Assembly (NCBI GenBank): GCA_026874595.1
Contig: CM049308.1
Coordinates: 81,514,124 to 81,578,123 of the forward strand
Direction: 5' to 3'
Source of the DNA: Sipunculus nudus
Taxonomy: Eukaryota; Annelida; Sipuncula; Golfingiida; Sipunculidae
DNA: 64,000 nt
Shown here: in pieces, positions 1 to 16,702 of the stretch
Numbering within the stretch: position 1 is the stretch's first letter
Layout of the letters: the number at the start of each line of letters is the position of its first letter
Translations under genes and position numbers: made by a program
The notes under the pieces: model-generated
The model's input: the letters and a program-made list of their open reading frames with translations, nothing else
Database searches by the model: none
What the model was told of the DNA's origin: nothing

Positions 1-469
1 TACAACACAAAATCTAAAATGTAGCATGTCCAAGAATAAGAATGAATCAAATACAGAAAATTATAACATTCATCTAGTTTATGCACCATCTGGGAGGGGG
101 TGTGCAGGGCAGAGGGGAATCCTGTTGGCATATTGCATCAATTTGTCATTGAATGTTTCTGATATCCTATGATTTCATTAAATGTACGCCTAATTTGAAA
201 TAGGCTACATAAATTTGATTTAAATCAATTTCAAAACAGCTTATATATGCACTTGCAATTTATAAAATATAATATTTAAAATAAAGAAAGACAAACATCA
301 GCTAGGCTTCGCAAACTAATCTTGGCAGTCTCAATTCGACTTACCATGCTTCATCTTCTAAGCCAGTTGCAGTTCATGGATGGTTGCACTAGGCATATTC
401 AAGATTGATTATTGACAGCATCCAGACAGCGTGATCATTTGTTAAAGGCTATATTCACCACGCATTCAA
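1..469. other. AT-rich stretch without recognisable features
   Basis: Stop-rich in all frames. A short G-rich run lies near 90-118. Nothing assignable was seen. Confidence 0.6.
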
Positions 470-2053
470 GTGGTAGGTGGGGCCACCTGTCTGGTCTACC
501 AGAAATTTTCCATGATGAATAGACATGCCAAATTTAAGGCCAATACCTTGTGCCACTCCGGAGATATGCGCAATTTTCACCGAATGTACATATATTAATG
601 GACACCACGGCAAAATGATTGCAGATTGCACCACCAGTCTTATGTACAAGATGGAGGAGTCCAAGATCTATGGATATGCACAATTTCAGGCCAATAGGCC
701 GAATCACTCCTGATAAAAGGGCATTAATTTATTTTACAAATAGGGAAGGTAGGTGGCGTTACCGGTCTGGTCTACGAGAATATTTTCAACAATGAATGAA
801 CATGCCAAATTTCAGACAAATACCCTGATTCACTCCAGAGATAAAAGCAATTTTCACTGAAAGCACATATACAAATCGACGCAATGGCAAAAAAATTGCA
901 GATGGCACCACCAGTCTTATGTACGAGATGGAGGAGTCCCAAGATCTATGGATATGCACAATTTCAGGTCAATAGGGCAAATCATTCATGAGAAAAGGGC
1001 ATTAATTTATTCTATAAAAACAGGAAGGTAGGTGGCGCCACCTGCCTGGTTTTTGAGAAAACTTTCTAAGATCAATAGACATGTCAAATTTCAGATCAAT
1101 ACCTTGAACCACTCCAGAGATATGAACAATTTTTTACCCAAAGCACTTGTACAGATTTATAGACGCCACGGCAAACAACTGCAGATGTCGCCATCAGTCT
1201 TGAATACAAAATGGAGGTATTCAAGATCAATGTACATGCATAATTTCAGCCCAATCTGTCCATAAGTTTTAGACTTTTAATGCTCACAGTACTGTCAAGT
1301 GGCAATGATAGGGTATTAAAAGGCAAAAAAAAAATAGAAAGACAGAAGGTGGTGCCACCTGTCTTCTGCAAAAGACAAAGCTATCCAAGATCTTTGGTCA
1401 ATTTGATTTTTGAACCAATCCATGCATCCCTCATTTAGACATATTTATGATTTTGTGTGATTTTCACTATATATCATCATATGGCAACATTCATGGTCAA
1501 GGCTACTCTAATAGGAAAGGCCATGACCCCAATTTAAATATACAGCATCATCCCAAGTGACCCCATGTCTATGTATATGCATAATATGAAAGAAATCTGT
1601 CCATTAGTTTTTGATTTAAAATGCTCACAGTATTGTTAAGTGGCAATGAAGGGGGTATTAAACGGCACAAAAACAAGTAAAGGATACTAGGTTGCGCTAC
1701 CAGTTTCCATTACATGACAACACTATCCAAGATCTTCGGTTGAGTTGATTTTTGGATCAATCCATGCAAGATTTCTTGAGATATTTAGCAATTTGTGTGA
1801 TTTTCCCCCAAAATGGACCTATTCAAGGTCAAGGTCACTCACCTAGTGAAGGTCATGACCCTATTTTAAATAGGCTTCATCCTCTCACCCATATCCATGC
1901 ACGTGTCAGGCTTGGTAAAGATCCGTAAATATTTTTTGAGTTATCGCGTCCAAACAAAATCTCTGTGGCAGCAGCGGCCACGGTGGAGGCGGCAGTCACG
2001 GCACAACCATGCCTAAACTATAGTATCTCCAGACCTTGTCTGGTCATACAATT
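470..2053 (+). mobile_element. Old palindrome-type tandem-repeat element (copy E) with 3' hairpin end
   Basis: Degenerate GGTGGCGCCACC boxes recur at 476, 752 and 1031 with weaker half-period boxes at about 624 and 902, a period of about 277 bp made of ~148 and ~129 bp halves. From about 1345 the repeat is more diverged (second half-copies near 1349 and 1690). The 3' end is preceded by GGTCAAGGTCACT, a GGC/GGA-rich run (about 1968-1998) and a terminal hairpin at 2023-2049 (CCAGAC/GTCTGG stem inside GTAT/ATAC), then ACAATT. This order matches the 3' end of the element at 2216-3402, although the stem sequence differs. No left end was recognised. No protein is encoded. Confidence 0.65.
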
Positions 2054-2215
2054 ATTGGTCTGGGACTACTCAACAGGTTCTTAAAGCTGAAACTTCATGT
2101 CTGCTCAGTGTGGTCCATGACAACTTTGAAATACCAGCTGGATTTAAAAGAATATTATTGATTTTATATATTTTAACTTTAAATTGCTCTTAAATCTCCC
2201 ACAAGTTCATATCTC

Positions 2216-3402
2216 AACTAGAATACGGGTAGTCGACAAGCGACTACGTGTATCCGCCAAAATCAGAGAAGGAGGGGTGAAGTGAGGCATGGATTGAGTG
2301 GCAAGGGGATATAGAGTTACATGTGTTAAATATTAGAATGGATCTCTGTCACATAAACATGATTGTAGGTGGCGCCACCTGTTATTTGAACGAGAAACTA
2401 TCCAAGATATATACACATGCAAAATTTCATGTGGAAAAGTCAAACCACTGCAGAGATATGAGTGATTTTATCCCACTGCAGACAAACAGATGGACGCTGT
2501 GCAAAAATGGCTGCAGGTGGCGCCACCATTTTTGTTCATGTTATAAAGCTATCCAAGGGCTACATTTGTGTAAATTTTTTTTCCTGATTGGTCAAACGGT
2601 TCCCGAGATATGAGCTTGGATGTCTGCAGTGTTAACGTGAATGTAGGTGGCGCCACCTGTCATAAAATCAAGAAAGCTATCTAGGATGTATAGGCATGCC
2701 AATTTTAGGTGAATTAGTCAAACCACTGCAGAGATATGAGTGAAATTAACCCCAGGCAGATTAACAAATGGACACTGTGCAAACATGGTTGCAGGTGGCG
2801 CCACCTTTTGTTGTTTATGTTATAAAGCTATCCCAGGGCTACATTTGTGTAAAATTTTTTTCCGGATCGGTCAAACGGTTCCCGAGATATATGGGTTTAT
2901 GTGTGGAGCGTTAACGTGAATGTAGGTGGTGCCACCTGTCATAAAATCAAGAAAGCTATGTAGGATGTATATGCATGCCGATTTTTAGGTGAATTAGTCA
3001 AACCACTGCAGAGATATGAGTGATTTTAACCCCAGGCAGATGAACAAATGGACACTGTGCAAACATGGTTGCAGGTGGCGCCACCTTTTGTTGTGTATGT
3101 TATAAAGCTATCCCAGGGCTACATTTGTGTGAAATTTTTTTCCAGATCGGTCAAACGGTTCCCGAGATATATGGGTTTATGTGTGGAAACAGACACACAA
3201 ACGGACGCTGGGCAGAGACGAAAGGTCAGAGGTCAAGGTCACTTGGTTAGGCACCAGTTCACATGTGACCCGATAATTTGTGTAAGTTTCGGGAAAATCT
3301 GTCCATTAGTCTCAGAGGAGTTCTCCGGAAACGAACGCGGCGGCGGCGGTGGAACCCGGTCAAAAACATAGTATCCGCAAAACTTCGTTTGGCGGATACA
3401 AT
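2216..3402 (+). mobile_element. Palindrome-type tandem-repeat element (copy A), complete
   Basis: Begins AACTAGAATACGGG, then a perfect hairpin at 2229-2247 (GTAGTCG/CGACTAC) and TGTATCCGCC. The core has GGTGGCGCCACC boxes at 2368, 2516, 2646, 2794, 2925 and 3074, spaced alternately 148 and ~130 bp. The 3' part carries a GGTCAAGGTCACTTGG stretch, a (GGC)n run near 3340-3350 and a terminal hairpin at 3371-3399 (GTATCCGC/GCGGATAC), then AAT. The ends match copy B at 55653-57238 (opposite orientation), so the limits are supported by two copies. No transposase is present. The modular tandem core and terminal hairpins recall non-autonomous Helentron-like elements; that assignment is inference. Confidence 0.75.
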
Positions 3403-6400
3403 AAATGGAGTTTCAAACATACGCCCTTTAAGTTTTTTTTATATTTGCAAATAGTTTTTGGAAAGCCTCTTTTTGAAAATTTAAAGAATAATTTTATTCA
3501 TGTACAGTTCAAACTTTAACATCCTATAAAATCATAATTTTGAAACACAGAAAATAAGTCTGGAGAAATTTACTTATATTCCAGCATGATGCAAAGAGGT
3601 TATCAGTATGTTCCAGGTATGCTGAACAAATGATATTTTAAATAAATATAGAAAATTAGTTAATATATTTTAAAATCTAAATAGTATCAAAAAGTATTGG
3701 AAAACTCAAAGTTTCTGTATTTACAATATGTAGAGCTTTTATATTCACAGCTTTAAGTATAAGAAGCCTACATATCAAAGAGTCTCATAGCAGCGGTTTG
3801 TAAATTATGAAGGGAAATTGAAACAATGTTACCGATGCTCATGAGACAATTCTGAGATATAATATACCCAAGGTGGATGCTCTCCAAGAATATGGCCATT
3901 TGAACGAAGAATTAAGTGATAGGGCACATGGACAGAGTGTCAAGATGATATTTATTAGCACAATTAGAGGTGAGAATTAGTGGAGGAGGAAAAGACACAC
4001 CCCTCCACATCACTAATTATCACCCAGCTGGACACCTGCGTGAGCTGCTCTTTTAGTACTTGACAGATTTAACAGGCTCAAATAGAAAGGAGGACTCTCA
4101 TATAATTTAATACAGGAATACACAATCTGTATACAAGGTTCCCACAATTTTTTGTATCAGATTTTTAAGGTCTCTTCAAGGGTTTTCCCCATGTACACAC
4201 ATTTAAATATTTGACACAGAGATTTTTCTGGTATGGTCTGCTTTGCTTAATCACCATATTCATCATGTCTGGTTTACAATAAATGAGTACATCAAATTAA
4301 AACATGCCTTACACCTTCAGGTCCGTCATAGCCAATATTAGAGTGAAATCCAAGGTCTTATTCAAAGTTAGTAAAAATTCAAGCACCTCTTAGGCCTTGA
4401 ATGTACATAAACTTTTCAAATTATTTTTAAGGTTTTGAATCTTGTGGAAACACTGGTATATATCACCATACCTTACCATTGCATATAAAAATGCAGTCAG
4501 TTAAAAATGTACTGGAGTGGCACAGACATGATATTTAATTTAATTTTTATTTTGTTATTTTCATTTAAAGACAGAAGTTTGGGTGTATAAATAATTAGGA
4601 AAGCTTAAGAAAAAAAAAACACTGCTGCTAATCCTGCACACAAAATAAGCATGGATAAGTTTATAAACTGTGAGAGACTAAGAGATATATATATAACTAA
4701 AATTATACTTGTGCCATTTAAAGGCAAATCCACATTTGTTGTTATGGTTCTGTGTGTGAGTGAAGTGTATTTATGATTACCTAACAAAACTGCGTGACAA
4801 GAGGTCCAATCTTGTGCATGCATGACAACTCATGAAGAAATATGAAAGAAGATACACAGAAAAAAACACTGGTTGGAAATTTGAAAAAGCTTGATTTAGA
4901 AAGATGTATATGGCTACCTGGTGTCATGCACAAAATATTTGTTTTGTGTCACAAAACATACCCAATGCAAGCTTATTTCCACTTGTATACAGGAGAAAAG
5001 CAAAATTTTTCACAATGAAGTAATGGCAGATATCATAATATTTTATAAAAGAACACCATACTTCATGCATATTAAACATGCCTGGTATGTGAATGGGTCC
5101 CATTAAATGTATGGAGACATGTTTAGGTGTTGAAAGGGGTACATGGATGAATGCAGGGACAGACAGAAAGACAGATATATAAATAGATAAATAGGAGACT
5201 GAACAGATATGTTTCACAATTTAATATTAAGAGGTACAGGTAATTACATATTAGCAAATTGATATATCAGTTGACACACAGAATAACTACCAATACACCA
5301 AAATATAATGAAAGAAATAAAGGTTTAATATGAATATGAAAGTGTAGAAAACTGTAAATGGTTATCACAGACAACAAGAATGACTTCCCTCTGATATAAT
5401 TATAAAATTACAGAAGATGATTCACTTAAGCATTAGACATGGTTTACTATGGGCCTGTACACATTATAATTTTCAGGTACATAAATTACACATGATAAGC
5501 CTGTGACCATTATCATCAAGCAAAGATTCAGGTTTCTTGCTAGCTGAATAAAAAACATTTTACATGTACAATCATTCCCATAAAAGAAGAAACAAATTAT
5601 TTGCATGGTTAGAACAGGGCAGCTCTAACTTTATAGGAATAATCATGCAAGATCTGCTTTGTTGTAGAGGTTTCTTAGTTTTAACGCTAACATGTGCAAG
5701 CTCAGTATGTTGTTCAGGTACTGATCTCATGACAGTGGGGCTTACTGGAAATGAGGGAGTTATGCAGGCACTCATAATTACGATTTAAATAGAAAATATT
5801 ATAATCAAGTTTACAATGGTTGTATATAATATGTTATGCCATTATGCCAAGAGCTTTTGAATACAGGGTGTAACAGTTGATGACTATTAAAGACTAAGCC
5901 ACATAAATATAAACATGTTAAAATTATTGTACAATGTAAGGAAAAATCTTAAATGGTTTGCTGAAACCTCTAGTGCACAAGGCATCTGTTAGGGTTTGCA
6001 CTGGTACATCAGTACAGTAACAGTCAGCATATAAAAGTATTACTACAAGTGATGTAAGATGTGTAATAAAATATATATAATGAAAATCTCTAGATGATTA
6101 AGTATAATGTCAATTTTGGTGAATGTGAATATGAAAGAGAATTGTGAAGCAGGGCAAGAGCCTGACAGTTAACACATTGCATGTTCATATGTTAAAAGTC
6201 ATCAACACCAGTGCAGGGACCATTGATCAATTATAAATGATGATCAGTCAGCTGATGCAAATGATCCGATGATTGATGCAAACAAACATTAGAACAATCT
6301 GTGTTTACTGGTAAATTCATGCCTAAATTTACTGTACAGGCTATAGACTACAGTGTTATTAGATATATTAGCAAATATAAGGCCTATTTATCAACAAAGA

Positions 6401-7016
6401 GAATGTACAGGTCTATATTTTATCAGAAATTTCATACAACTAGAGCTCAACCAATTGTTATTGATGACTGGTCGTGAAATTACAACTGATCCCCAACATT
6501 TCTCAAAAGTGACCAATATTCGATCATCAGTTGCTGATATTCTGCTGATGGTCGATCATGACCAAGGAAGTGACTCAAAACACTAATCAACACTATATTA
6601 TTCACCTTCTTGTGTTAACAGTTTGACACAACGCCATCTTTTATCCCTCAGTGACAAAGCCATTAGGCCTATGGGTCCGTTATAAATTCAAGCCCTGTTA
6701 ACAAGTAAGGCCCATTGACTGTGAGACACCTTACTGGTTCTATCTAGAGGTAACAGCCAATCAGCCCACCTCACGCAATGTCGAAAGCCACACCCATATC
6801 TTAATACAGGCGGCATCACAGTGGCAGCTAATCAGGGCTGTTCCACAAAAATAATCAGGCTAACTTAGAACCCCCGGGGGCATGAGTACATTGTTATGCC
6901 AGTTTAATGAGCTCACACTCGATATTCTGTCCAGCAAGGCACTTATGTATGACATTTAATCATGCAAAAGGCATATCATGAATCAATAGACATGACACAC
7001 ATGCACGCATATTTTA
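3403..7016. other. AT-rich intergenic stretch, nothing recognised
   Basis: Only short stop-bounded frames, none with recognisable domains. It lies downstream of KLHDC3 and could hold its last exon or 3' UTR, but no BC-box or conserved C-terminal motif was found. Confidence 0.5.
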
Positions 7017-8933
<1,917 letters not shown>

Positions 8934-9219
8934 CTTATTTATGAATGGCTGATGAATATAATAGTATTGTGTATCTTGAGGTTACAAGCGGGACTTTTTG
9001 GTGGGCATGGTCTGTGCTATGGTGCCTGCTAATGGATGTACCGGTTTCTGCATTGTACCTGAGAATGCTGTTGCTCTCCTGTCTTCTCATATTCTTCTCC
9101 TTTTTGCCCCCCTCCCCCCTCGGCACGCTGGTGGCTGAAATGACTCTCTGCTTGGCTTGGTGGCATCTTGTCTTCGACTCCAAGTAAAATTTTACACCTA
9201 GGGAGTGTCCAAGGAAAGG
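8934..9219 (-). other. Weak candidate for an alternative KLHDC3 terminal exon
   Basis: A CCCTAG acceptor-like site after a pyrimidine-rich stretch (about 9220-9243) opens a frame that joins exon 8 in phase and runs about 90 codons to a TAA near 8934. The stretch is more GC-rich than its surroundings. The encoded tail is basic and serine-rich and does not resemble the KLHDC3 C-terminus; in particular it has no BC-box (SLxxLC in human). It may be a coincidental open frame, since the plus strand is open here too. Confidence 0.2.
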
Positions 9220-9513
9220 GTCTAAGACCCTTCCAACATGAACGCTCGGAGGGTTTAATTCATCTTCAGTCAGTCAGTCTTATTTCTAAAAGGAGATTTA
9301 ACCCCAACCAGTCAGAATGTAAATTAAGGCATTAACAATTATGATTCCTGCCCTGAGAATACATGCCCATCACTAAAGCTCAGCACAAATGAAAGTCAGC
9401 TGAGTCGATATCCACAACTGTAGAAGGGGCCCACTGGAAATTGTTTGGTTTATCCTGTCTCCAACTAGACACAACAGAAAATGAAGAATTTCATCTAGGA
9501 AATGTGTACTTAC

Positions 9514-9593
9514 ACAGATCAAGCACGTGGAGATCATGGTGATCCAAAAGCTCATGGTCCAACATTCCCATTCCAATCATACCTGGGCGTGGA
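9514..9593 (-). CDS. KLHDC3: KLHDC3 exon 8 (last exon recognised)
   Basis: 80 nt, acceptor TTTGCAG|TCCACG, donor CTGT|GTAAGT. Encodes LLDHHDLHVLDL, matching human FDLIDHSDLHILDF. Ends in phase 1, so at least one further exon is required. Confidence 0.9.
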
Positions 9594-12500
9594 CTGCAAA
9601 TTTAAAAGTTTTTTTTATCTTGAAGAAAAATATTGAAAAATATTCTTATACTCTCTCTATATTATATCTAACTTTGCAAAGCAAACAGTACACAATATGA
9701 AGGTAAATTCTGTATACAAACATTTAATACTAGGGACCCATGGATCTCGACACTCAGCTGAATTTGTCTATAATGATATGTTCAAGAGTTTTTTTTTACA
9801 AAATAGGGGTCCTGTGATCAGTTCGAAGCCAACCAGTCTACCCAAATTGGAGTCATCATCCATAAACTAACTGTGAATGGACTTGCCCTGTGACCTTGAC
9901 CTTAGACCGTATGACCCAAAACGCTTACATTATTGGTGGTCCATATATAAGTCAAGTTTGAAACCAATATGTCAATCCAAACTGGAGTTATATTCTGGAC
10001 CCTAAAATCAATCAAGTTCTTCCCCTATCAGGTCAGCTATATGTGCATGATGGAAGGTTGAGGATGAAATTTTTGGCTTGCAATGCATCCACAATTCTTT
10101 CTAAGTAAGTAAGTCCTGTGACCTTGACCTCTGACATCATGAACCAAAAATCAACAGAGTTCTTACATTATTGGTGGAACTTATAAGATCAAGTTTGAAA
10201 CCAATATGTCAATCAAAACTGGAGTTATCTTCCGGGAACAATAATGTGGAAAGAAGGCCCCTGTGATTTTGACTTTTGACCCCAAAATCCATCAGGTTCT
10301 TTCCCTATCAGGTCAGCAATATGTGCATGATGGAAGGTTGAGGATGAAATTTTTGGCTTAAAATGCATCCACAATCTTTCAAAATAAGTGGATTCTGTGA
10401 CCTTGACCTCTGACCTTATGACCCCAAAATCATTAGAATTCTTGGGTTAGAGGTGGGCCATATATAAGTCAAGTTTGAAATCCATATCTCTGGTCATGTC
10501 TGTCTCAATGTACACCCTGAACCTAAAGCCACATCGGTCAGATTACTCCTTTACTTCCTTGACCTGATTAGTCTCACTTTCAGCTGATTAGCAGATTATG
10601 ACTGAAAAGATTTTAACCAGCAACACATCTCAGTAGTCTGATGGCTTGTGATTAGCCAATATTATTCCTAAGGGTAACTTTGGGTACACATACTTTGAAA
10701 AATCTAATTTTTTTATTTCCTTTTTTTTTTAAATTTAAGTAGAAACAGATATTATAAACCAAAGGTTTATGTAAAATATGAAAACATATTTAAGGTGTGT
10801 TAAATTATTATGTATTTATTAAATCCATTTAACCAATCAAACATGTCTTTAAAAATATTTCATGAATTATAATTTGAATGATTGCAAAACATATTAAAAC
10901 TAGATTAGGTCGGACATTGGTCCTCAGAGGGCCCCGCTTTTCTGCTAGTGCTGGACTAGTTTACATATGGATGAAAAAATTAAGTTAAATTTGAAAAATA
11001 TCACAAACAGAAACAGGTTTTTATCAATATGCATGAGGGAAAAAATCATACTGGATTAAAGAAGATATGTCTGAAATAATGTGTGCAATAGAAAATCACC
11101 AAATGTAGTCTGTTAGCCATATTTGATTTTGAGCAAGTCTGTTATTCAATAGGTCTGGAGCCCTCATAGAGACCAATGATCCCTGTAAATTTGGAAAAGC
11201 TGCAGGAGGTTGTTTTTGTGTTATTGCTCATGAAAGAAAATCAGCCATCTGGCTGTGGAGGCCATATTGGAATTCAGACGTGTCTGTTATTCAATAGGTC
11301 TGGAGCCCTCATAGGTACTAATCATCCCTGTGAATTTGGAGAAGATGCAGTTGGTTGTTGTTGAATTATCGCGTGTGAAAGAAAATCAGGACGGAAGGGT
11401 TGGACTGCGGGCCGGAAACTTGAATAATGCGGGGCGGGACGGGTGCAGGCTGAAAGAAAATTTTGCGGGGCAGGTGCGGGCTGAAAGAATCATAGTAACT
11501 GAGAGGTGGGGCGGGCTAAATTTTTTTCTTTGATTGCGGGGCAGGCTGACAGGGCATGAGTGCACAGAACCTTATACCTATGTTTTAAAGAATACCAATA
11601 GCTTTACTTGCAATTTTTATTATATGGTTTAATTGTATTGTTTATCATCACTATTGCATCATTTGTTATCATAGCAGATGCTTTTGGTGCATTATAAATC
11701 TTGGTAATGGGTTTATACTGACTTAACTAAAGGTATAAAGAATGCACAACTGGATGGCTTATAAATCTAAGGTGCTGCCTGCTACTTATTTAATCCATTT
11801 CTTAAAGAATAAAAATTTCCATATGTTACATGTCAAAATGTCTGACAAAATTAAATTTCATTCTTACATATATTATACTATATTTAAAGTATTTGCTAAT
11901 TAATAAAATGTAATAAAAATACAACATTTAAATGAAGAATTTTTAGGAAAAAGCACATTACCTGGTTCCTCCGAAGAAAAAGACTTTATCTCGTAATATA
12001 CAACAACACTGTCGCCTTCTTGGGCAAGGTGGGACACCAAACATTTTGAGGTGTTTCCATTCATAAGACACTAAAAACAGAAAGCATAGACATTTATGGA
12101 GATTGTGTCAAAGACATTTATGGAGATTTAGTCACTACTGTACTGTGATGGGTAATAATTCATTACATCTTTAAATAAACTTAAGGAGGTTAAGTAATTT
12201 CCTGTGTCTGTTTGTGTCAATTTGTATGTTTGTCTTAGTACTAGATATTTCAGAATTTTAATGAGTGATATAACAAGAGCACCACAACTTGCATAATATG
12301 CCCATCTTATGTCTTGTGACCTCTGACTGCATTAAATATGCATGAATTTTGTCGAGAATTAAGTTCAGGTGAGATACTGAATAGATTAATATTCATACTG
12401 AGTTTCATGAATATCCATAAGAATTTTGTGAAGTAACCTTGGTGGCACCAAATCTGGTGACCTCTGACCTCATCAAATATGCATGAATTTTGCTGGAAAT

Positions 12501-15500
12501 CGAACTTAGGCGAGATCTTATATTGATTATAATGGGACTTAACATGTGGAATATGTTGTGTACTTTCAATGGAGATGGTGATCAATTTAAACTATTACAC
12601 CACAAGACAGGAATACAGTATTTATGTTAATGTTCTGCGTGGTGTATACCTTACCTGGGTTAAACTTGTACATATCACCAAAGTGTTCAAAATATCTGCC
12701 ATTAAAACCACCAAAAATGTACAGCTCTCCTTTGTAAACAACTGAAACAGAAAAGAAAATTACACATAGCTATTGGACTACATATAAATTAATACTACAT
12801 GGATAAAACAGATAATGAAATAATCTAACACTACATTACACTTATTTAAAGAGGGACCATTTGATAATCAGTATTATATACTTAATGTTTTCATGGATCT
12901 TTTAATAAACATATAGCATAAGAGATGAAAGATATTAAATCAAATCAACTATGTTTGAACTTTCAGAGTAGCTAAAATGATGTAAATTATCCAAAAATAC
13001 AGGACTGTGTGACATTTTGGCTGTGGACATTAAGTCATTTTGTATCGGGATAATTCATCCCGGGTTGTATATCCTAAAATGCAGAACTAGAGATTTGACC
13101 AAGGCATATTGTAATGGCACTGATCATATTTTCACTAATAGCTACTGTAAGGGCTGAAATATGTTTGTGACATTGGTACTGCATAATGACATCTTCATGA
13201 TACTTTGTTAATCGTAACATTACAGAAACAAATCAAAGCTTCTCAGGTCCCACACATGATCTGACATGGATTTATGGTAGTTACATTTTTTTGTAACCTC
13301 CGGGTACTTATTGTCATATTTTACTGAATTTAATATGTTCACTAACAATATAAATCTGAAACCCACACTCTTTTTCTTACTTATTTCTTATTACAGTGAT
13401 GTGCACTCACAATAACATATTACATTTTGTACACATAAAGTCATCAATATTTATAACTTAAGGGTAATGTAATATAAAGACAAAACTTACATGCTGAGTG
13501 ACTCCTCCTGCCAACTGGTAGGTCACCTTCAGTAGCTGGAGTATCCCACTTCCTCGTGCGCGTGTTGTATACTTGGATTTTATTGCAGTAAATTTCGTTG
13601 TTGGTGAATACGGGGCCCCCTCGATCGCTACGGCCCCCAAAAACATACATGTTCTCTCCAATCACGGAAGCTGAGTGAAAGTCCCTCCATAGGAGGCCCT
13701 CTCTACCCTGAAACATAACATAAACATACACTCAGTGATAGTCCCTCCATAGTAGGTCCTCTCTACCCTGTTACATCACATAAACATACACTCAGTGAAA
13801 GTCCTTCCATTGTAGGCCCTCTCTGACCTGAAACATCACATAAACATACACTCAGTGATAGTCCCTCCATAGTAGGCCCTCTCTACCCTGTTACATCACA
13901 TAAACATACACTCAGTGAAAGTCCCTTGATAGTAGGTCCTCTCAACCCTGTTACATCACATAATCATACACTCAGTGATAGTCCCTCCATAGTAGGTCCT
14001 CTCTACCCTGTTACATCACATAATCATACACTCAGTGATAGTCCCTCCATAGTAGGTCCTCTCGACCCTGTTACATAACATAAACATACACTCAGTGATA
14101 GTCCCTCCATAGTAGGTCCTCTCTACCCTGTTACATAACATAAACATACACTCAGTGAAAGTCCCTCCATAGTAGGTCCTCTCTACCCTGTTACATCACA
14201 TAATCATACACTCAGTGAAAGTCCTTCCATTGTAGGCCCTCTCTGACCTGAAACATCACATAAACATACACTCAGTGATAGTCCCTCCATAGTCGGCCCT
14301 CTCTACCCTGTTACATCACATAAACATACACTCAGTGAAAGTCCCTCCATAGTAGGTCCTCTCGACCCTGTTACATCACATAATCATACACTCAGTGATA
14401 GTCCCTCCATAGTAGGTCCTCTCTACCCTGTTACATCACATAATCATACACTCAGTGATAGTCCCTCCATAGTAGGTCCTCTCGACCCTGTTACATCACA
14501 TAATCATACACTCAGTGATAGTCCCTCCATAGTAGGTCCTCTCTACCCTGTTCGTCACATAATCATACGGGCACTTTCACACTAAAGGTTGGATATGAAA
14601 AATTGTTAAACAATGGTTCACAGGTAAGTTTTGTGGCTGAAAATATGATACATATAATCATATTTGTAAAGGCCACACCAGCCACTATAAACACAGAAAA
14701 TTTTTAAGTCTAAGCCAATTTTTTAAGAAGTTCTGGCCATTTAAGTGTAATTTTCACCAAATTTTGGAGTCTCACTCACAAAAATGGAAGAATTTAATGT
14801 AAATATGACTGAAATTTGTTTACCAGAACAGAAATATTCTAATCACAGCACATGCTGTAACATGTAAACTACAAGTCCTCAAAGTTTCATGACTTTCATA
14901 GTGGTGGTTTAAATTATCCAATCAATATCCTTCAGTATAATAATTGGTTAAAAATTTTTTCTGGGACCTGTCCTCTCCAGTACATTGCATCCTCACAAGA
15001 AATGTAATTCTCATGTTGCAAAACAAAATCCTGCTTTAAACAGCCAGTATTATATCTAATCATGTTTTGGTAACTATGGGCTGGGTATGCGTGTTCTGAC
15101 CCGAATGATTTGGCACTTGTTTTACCTGGTATATGCCTGTTAAAAAAATTGTCCTCTCCAGTACATACAGATAAAATTAACTTTAATGTAGAAAATGAAA
15201 GCCTATTTTAGTTTATATGTAACAGGTAGCTAGGAAGATAAATTCCCTGGTGTTTGCATTGCAACCCATCTAAAATTTTGTGGCCAGTTTAGCAATGAGA
15301 GTATCTGTTAAAATGTCCTCTCCAGTACAATTATTTTTAACATGAGGCAGGCTAGAGGAATACTTCTCCAAGTAAGCTTAATATTTACTTAAAGTTTGTC
15401 CTAGTGACAAATATAAATAGACTGACTGGTTTAGGGAAATATTTTGGCTCATTATATAAATTAATTAGCATGTAACTCCATTCATTGTCAGTGCTCATGT

Positions 15501-16637
15501 TTAGATTGATGAATCTTCATTGATGAATTCATGATAAAGCCTTTCTTGTACATGTTCCTTCTTTGTACAGAAGTGAGAGCAGACAAAAAGCATACCTGCA
15601 ATAACTGCATGTAAATTGTGACAGTAGCAGACTTTAATTTTAGGTTACTTAAATGTACTGGAGAGGACATTTTTTTAACACGGGATAAAAGTCTCAAAAG
15701 TACAACCCTCCAGTCTTTCAGATTTGCACAGAAGTTCTTGAGGCTTTCAATCACTTTGGATACCTAACCTGCTTAATTTTAATTTTAATAAATACCATGC
15801 AGTTTACTACAAAGACCCCTTCATCTATTACTTTGGTAATTATAAGAAATGTGTAATTGTATCTGTTTTTAACCAGAACCACATACATGTTAAGATTCTT
15901 TACCAAATTAGACCCGGTAGAAATAGTCAATCAGCCCAAATTTTCATTTTTACCAAAATCTAACATTTCATTATCTGGATCATTTACTCTCTTCATGTCT
16001 CATATTTTATGTAACTTTGCCATATTGATGATTGCTGACGAATCAGCCCAAATTGTTTTAGCCAAAGATAATTTATATGAAAATACCAGTGCTTTCTGTT
16101 CCCTTGCCATCACACCAGCCATGAATACATTACTTCATGAGAGAAACCAATCAAATTTGCCAATACTTTTGCCTCAAGAGAAAGTCAACAACTTGTGAAA
16201 CCAAATGGTTTGGTAAAACAACTTTTGAAACTATAGTCTCCCGATTTGCTGGTACACATTTTATATGACACAGTTATCAGTGTTGGGCCAGGGGTGGTGA
16301 GGGTGGAGGCATCATGTGAACTTTGGTCTTTGAAAACGTGCTTGTCTTTCCCATCCATTTTACCAATCTCACAGCAAAGTCTATGAAAACAATGATATCA
16401 ACATTGTCTTCTTGTAAAAGCTTAATTTTCTGGTTCCACCTTATCTAAGTCTCAGAAAAGTCGTATTTTTATGTTTAAAATTCAAATTCAATGGTAATAT
16501 CCTCACAAGTAAAAAGCCAAAAGCAACTGAAATGTCCATTTCCACAACTGTTGTGTCACAATGTAAAGTACAACTAGCAGGACCCATATTGTAGTTATCA
16601 TATAATACAAAAATGTATGTCCCAAATTTTGAATAAA

Positions 16638-16702
<65 letters not shown>

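Noticed and set aside
15857-16198. 113-codon frame inside the 3.27-kb element as a transposase
   Set aside because: Too short, with no catalytic motif or recognisable domain.
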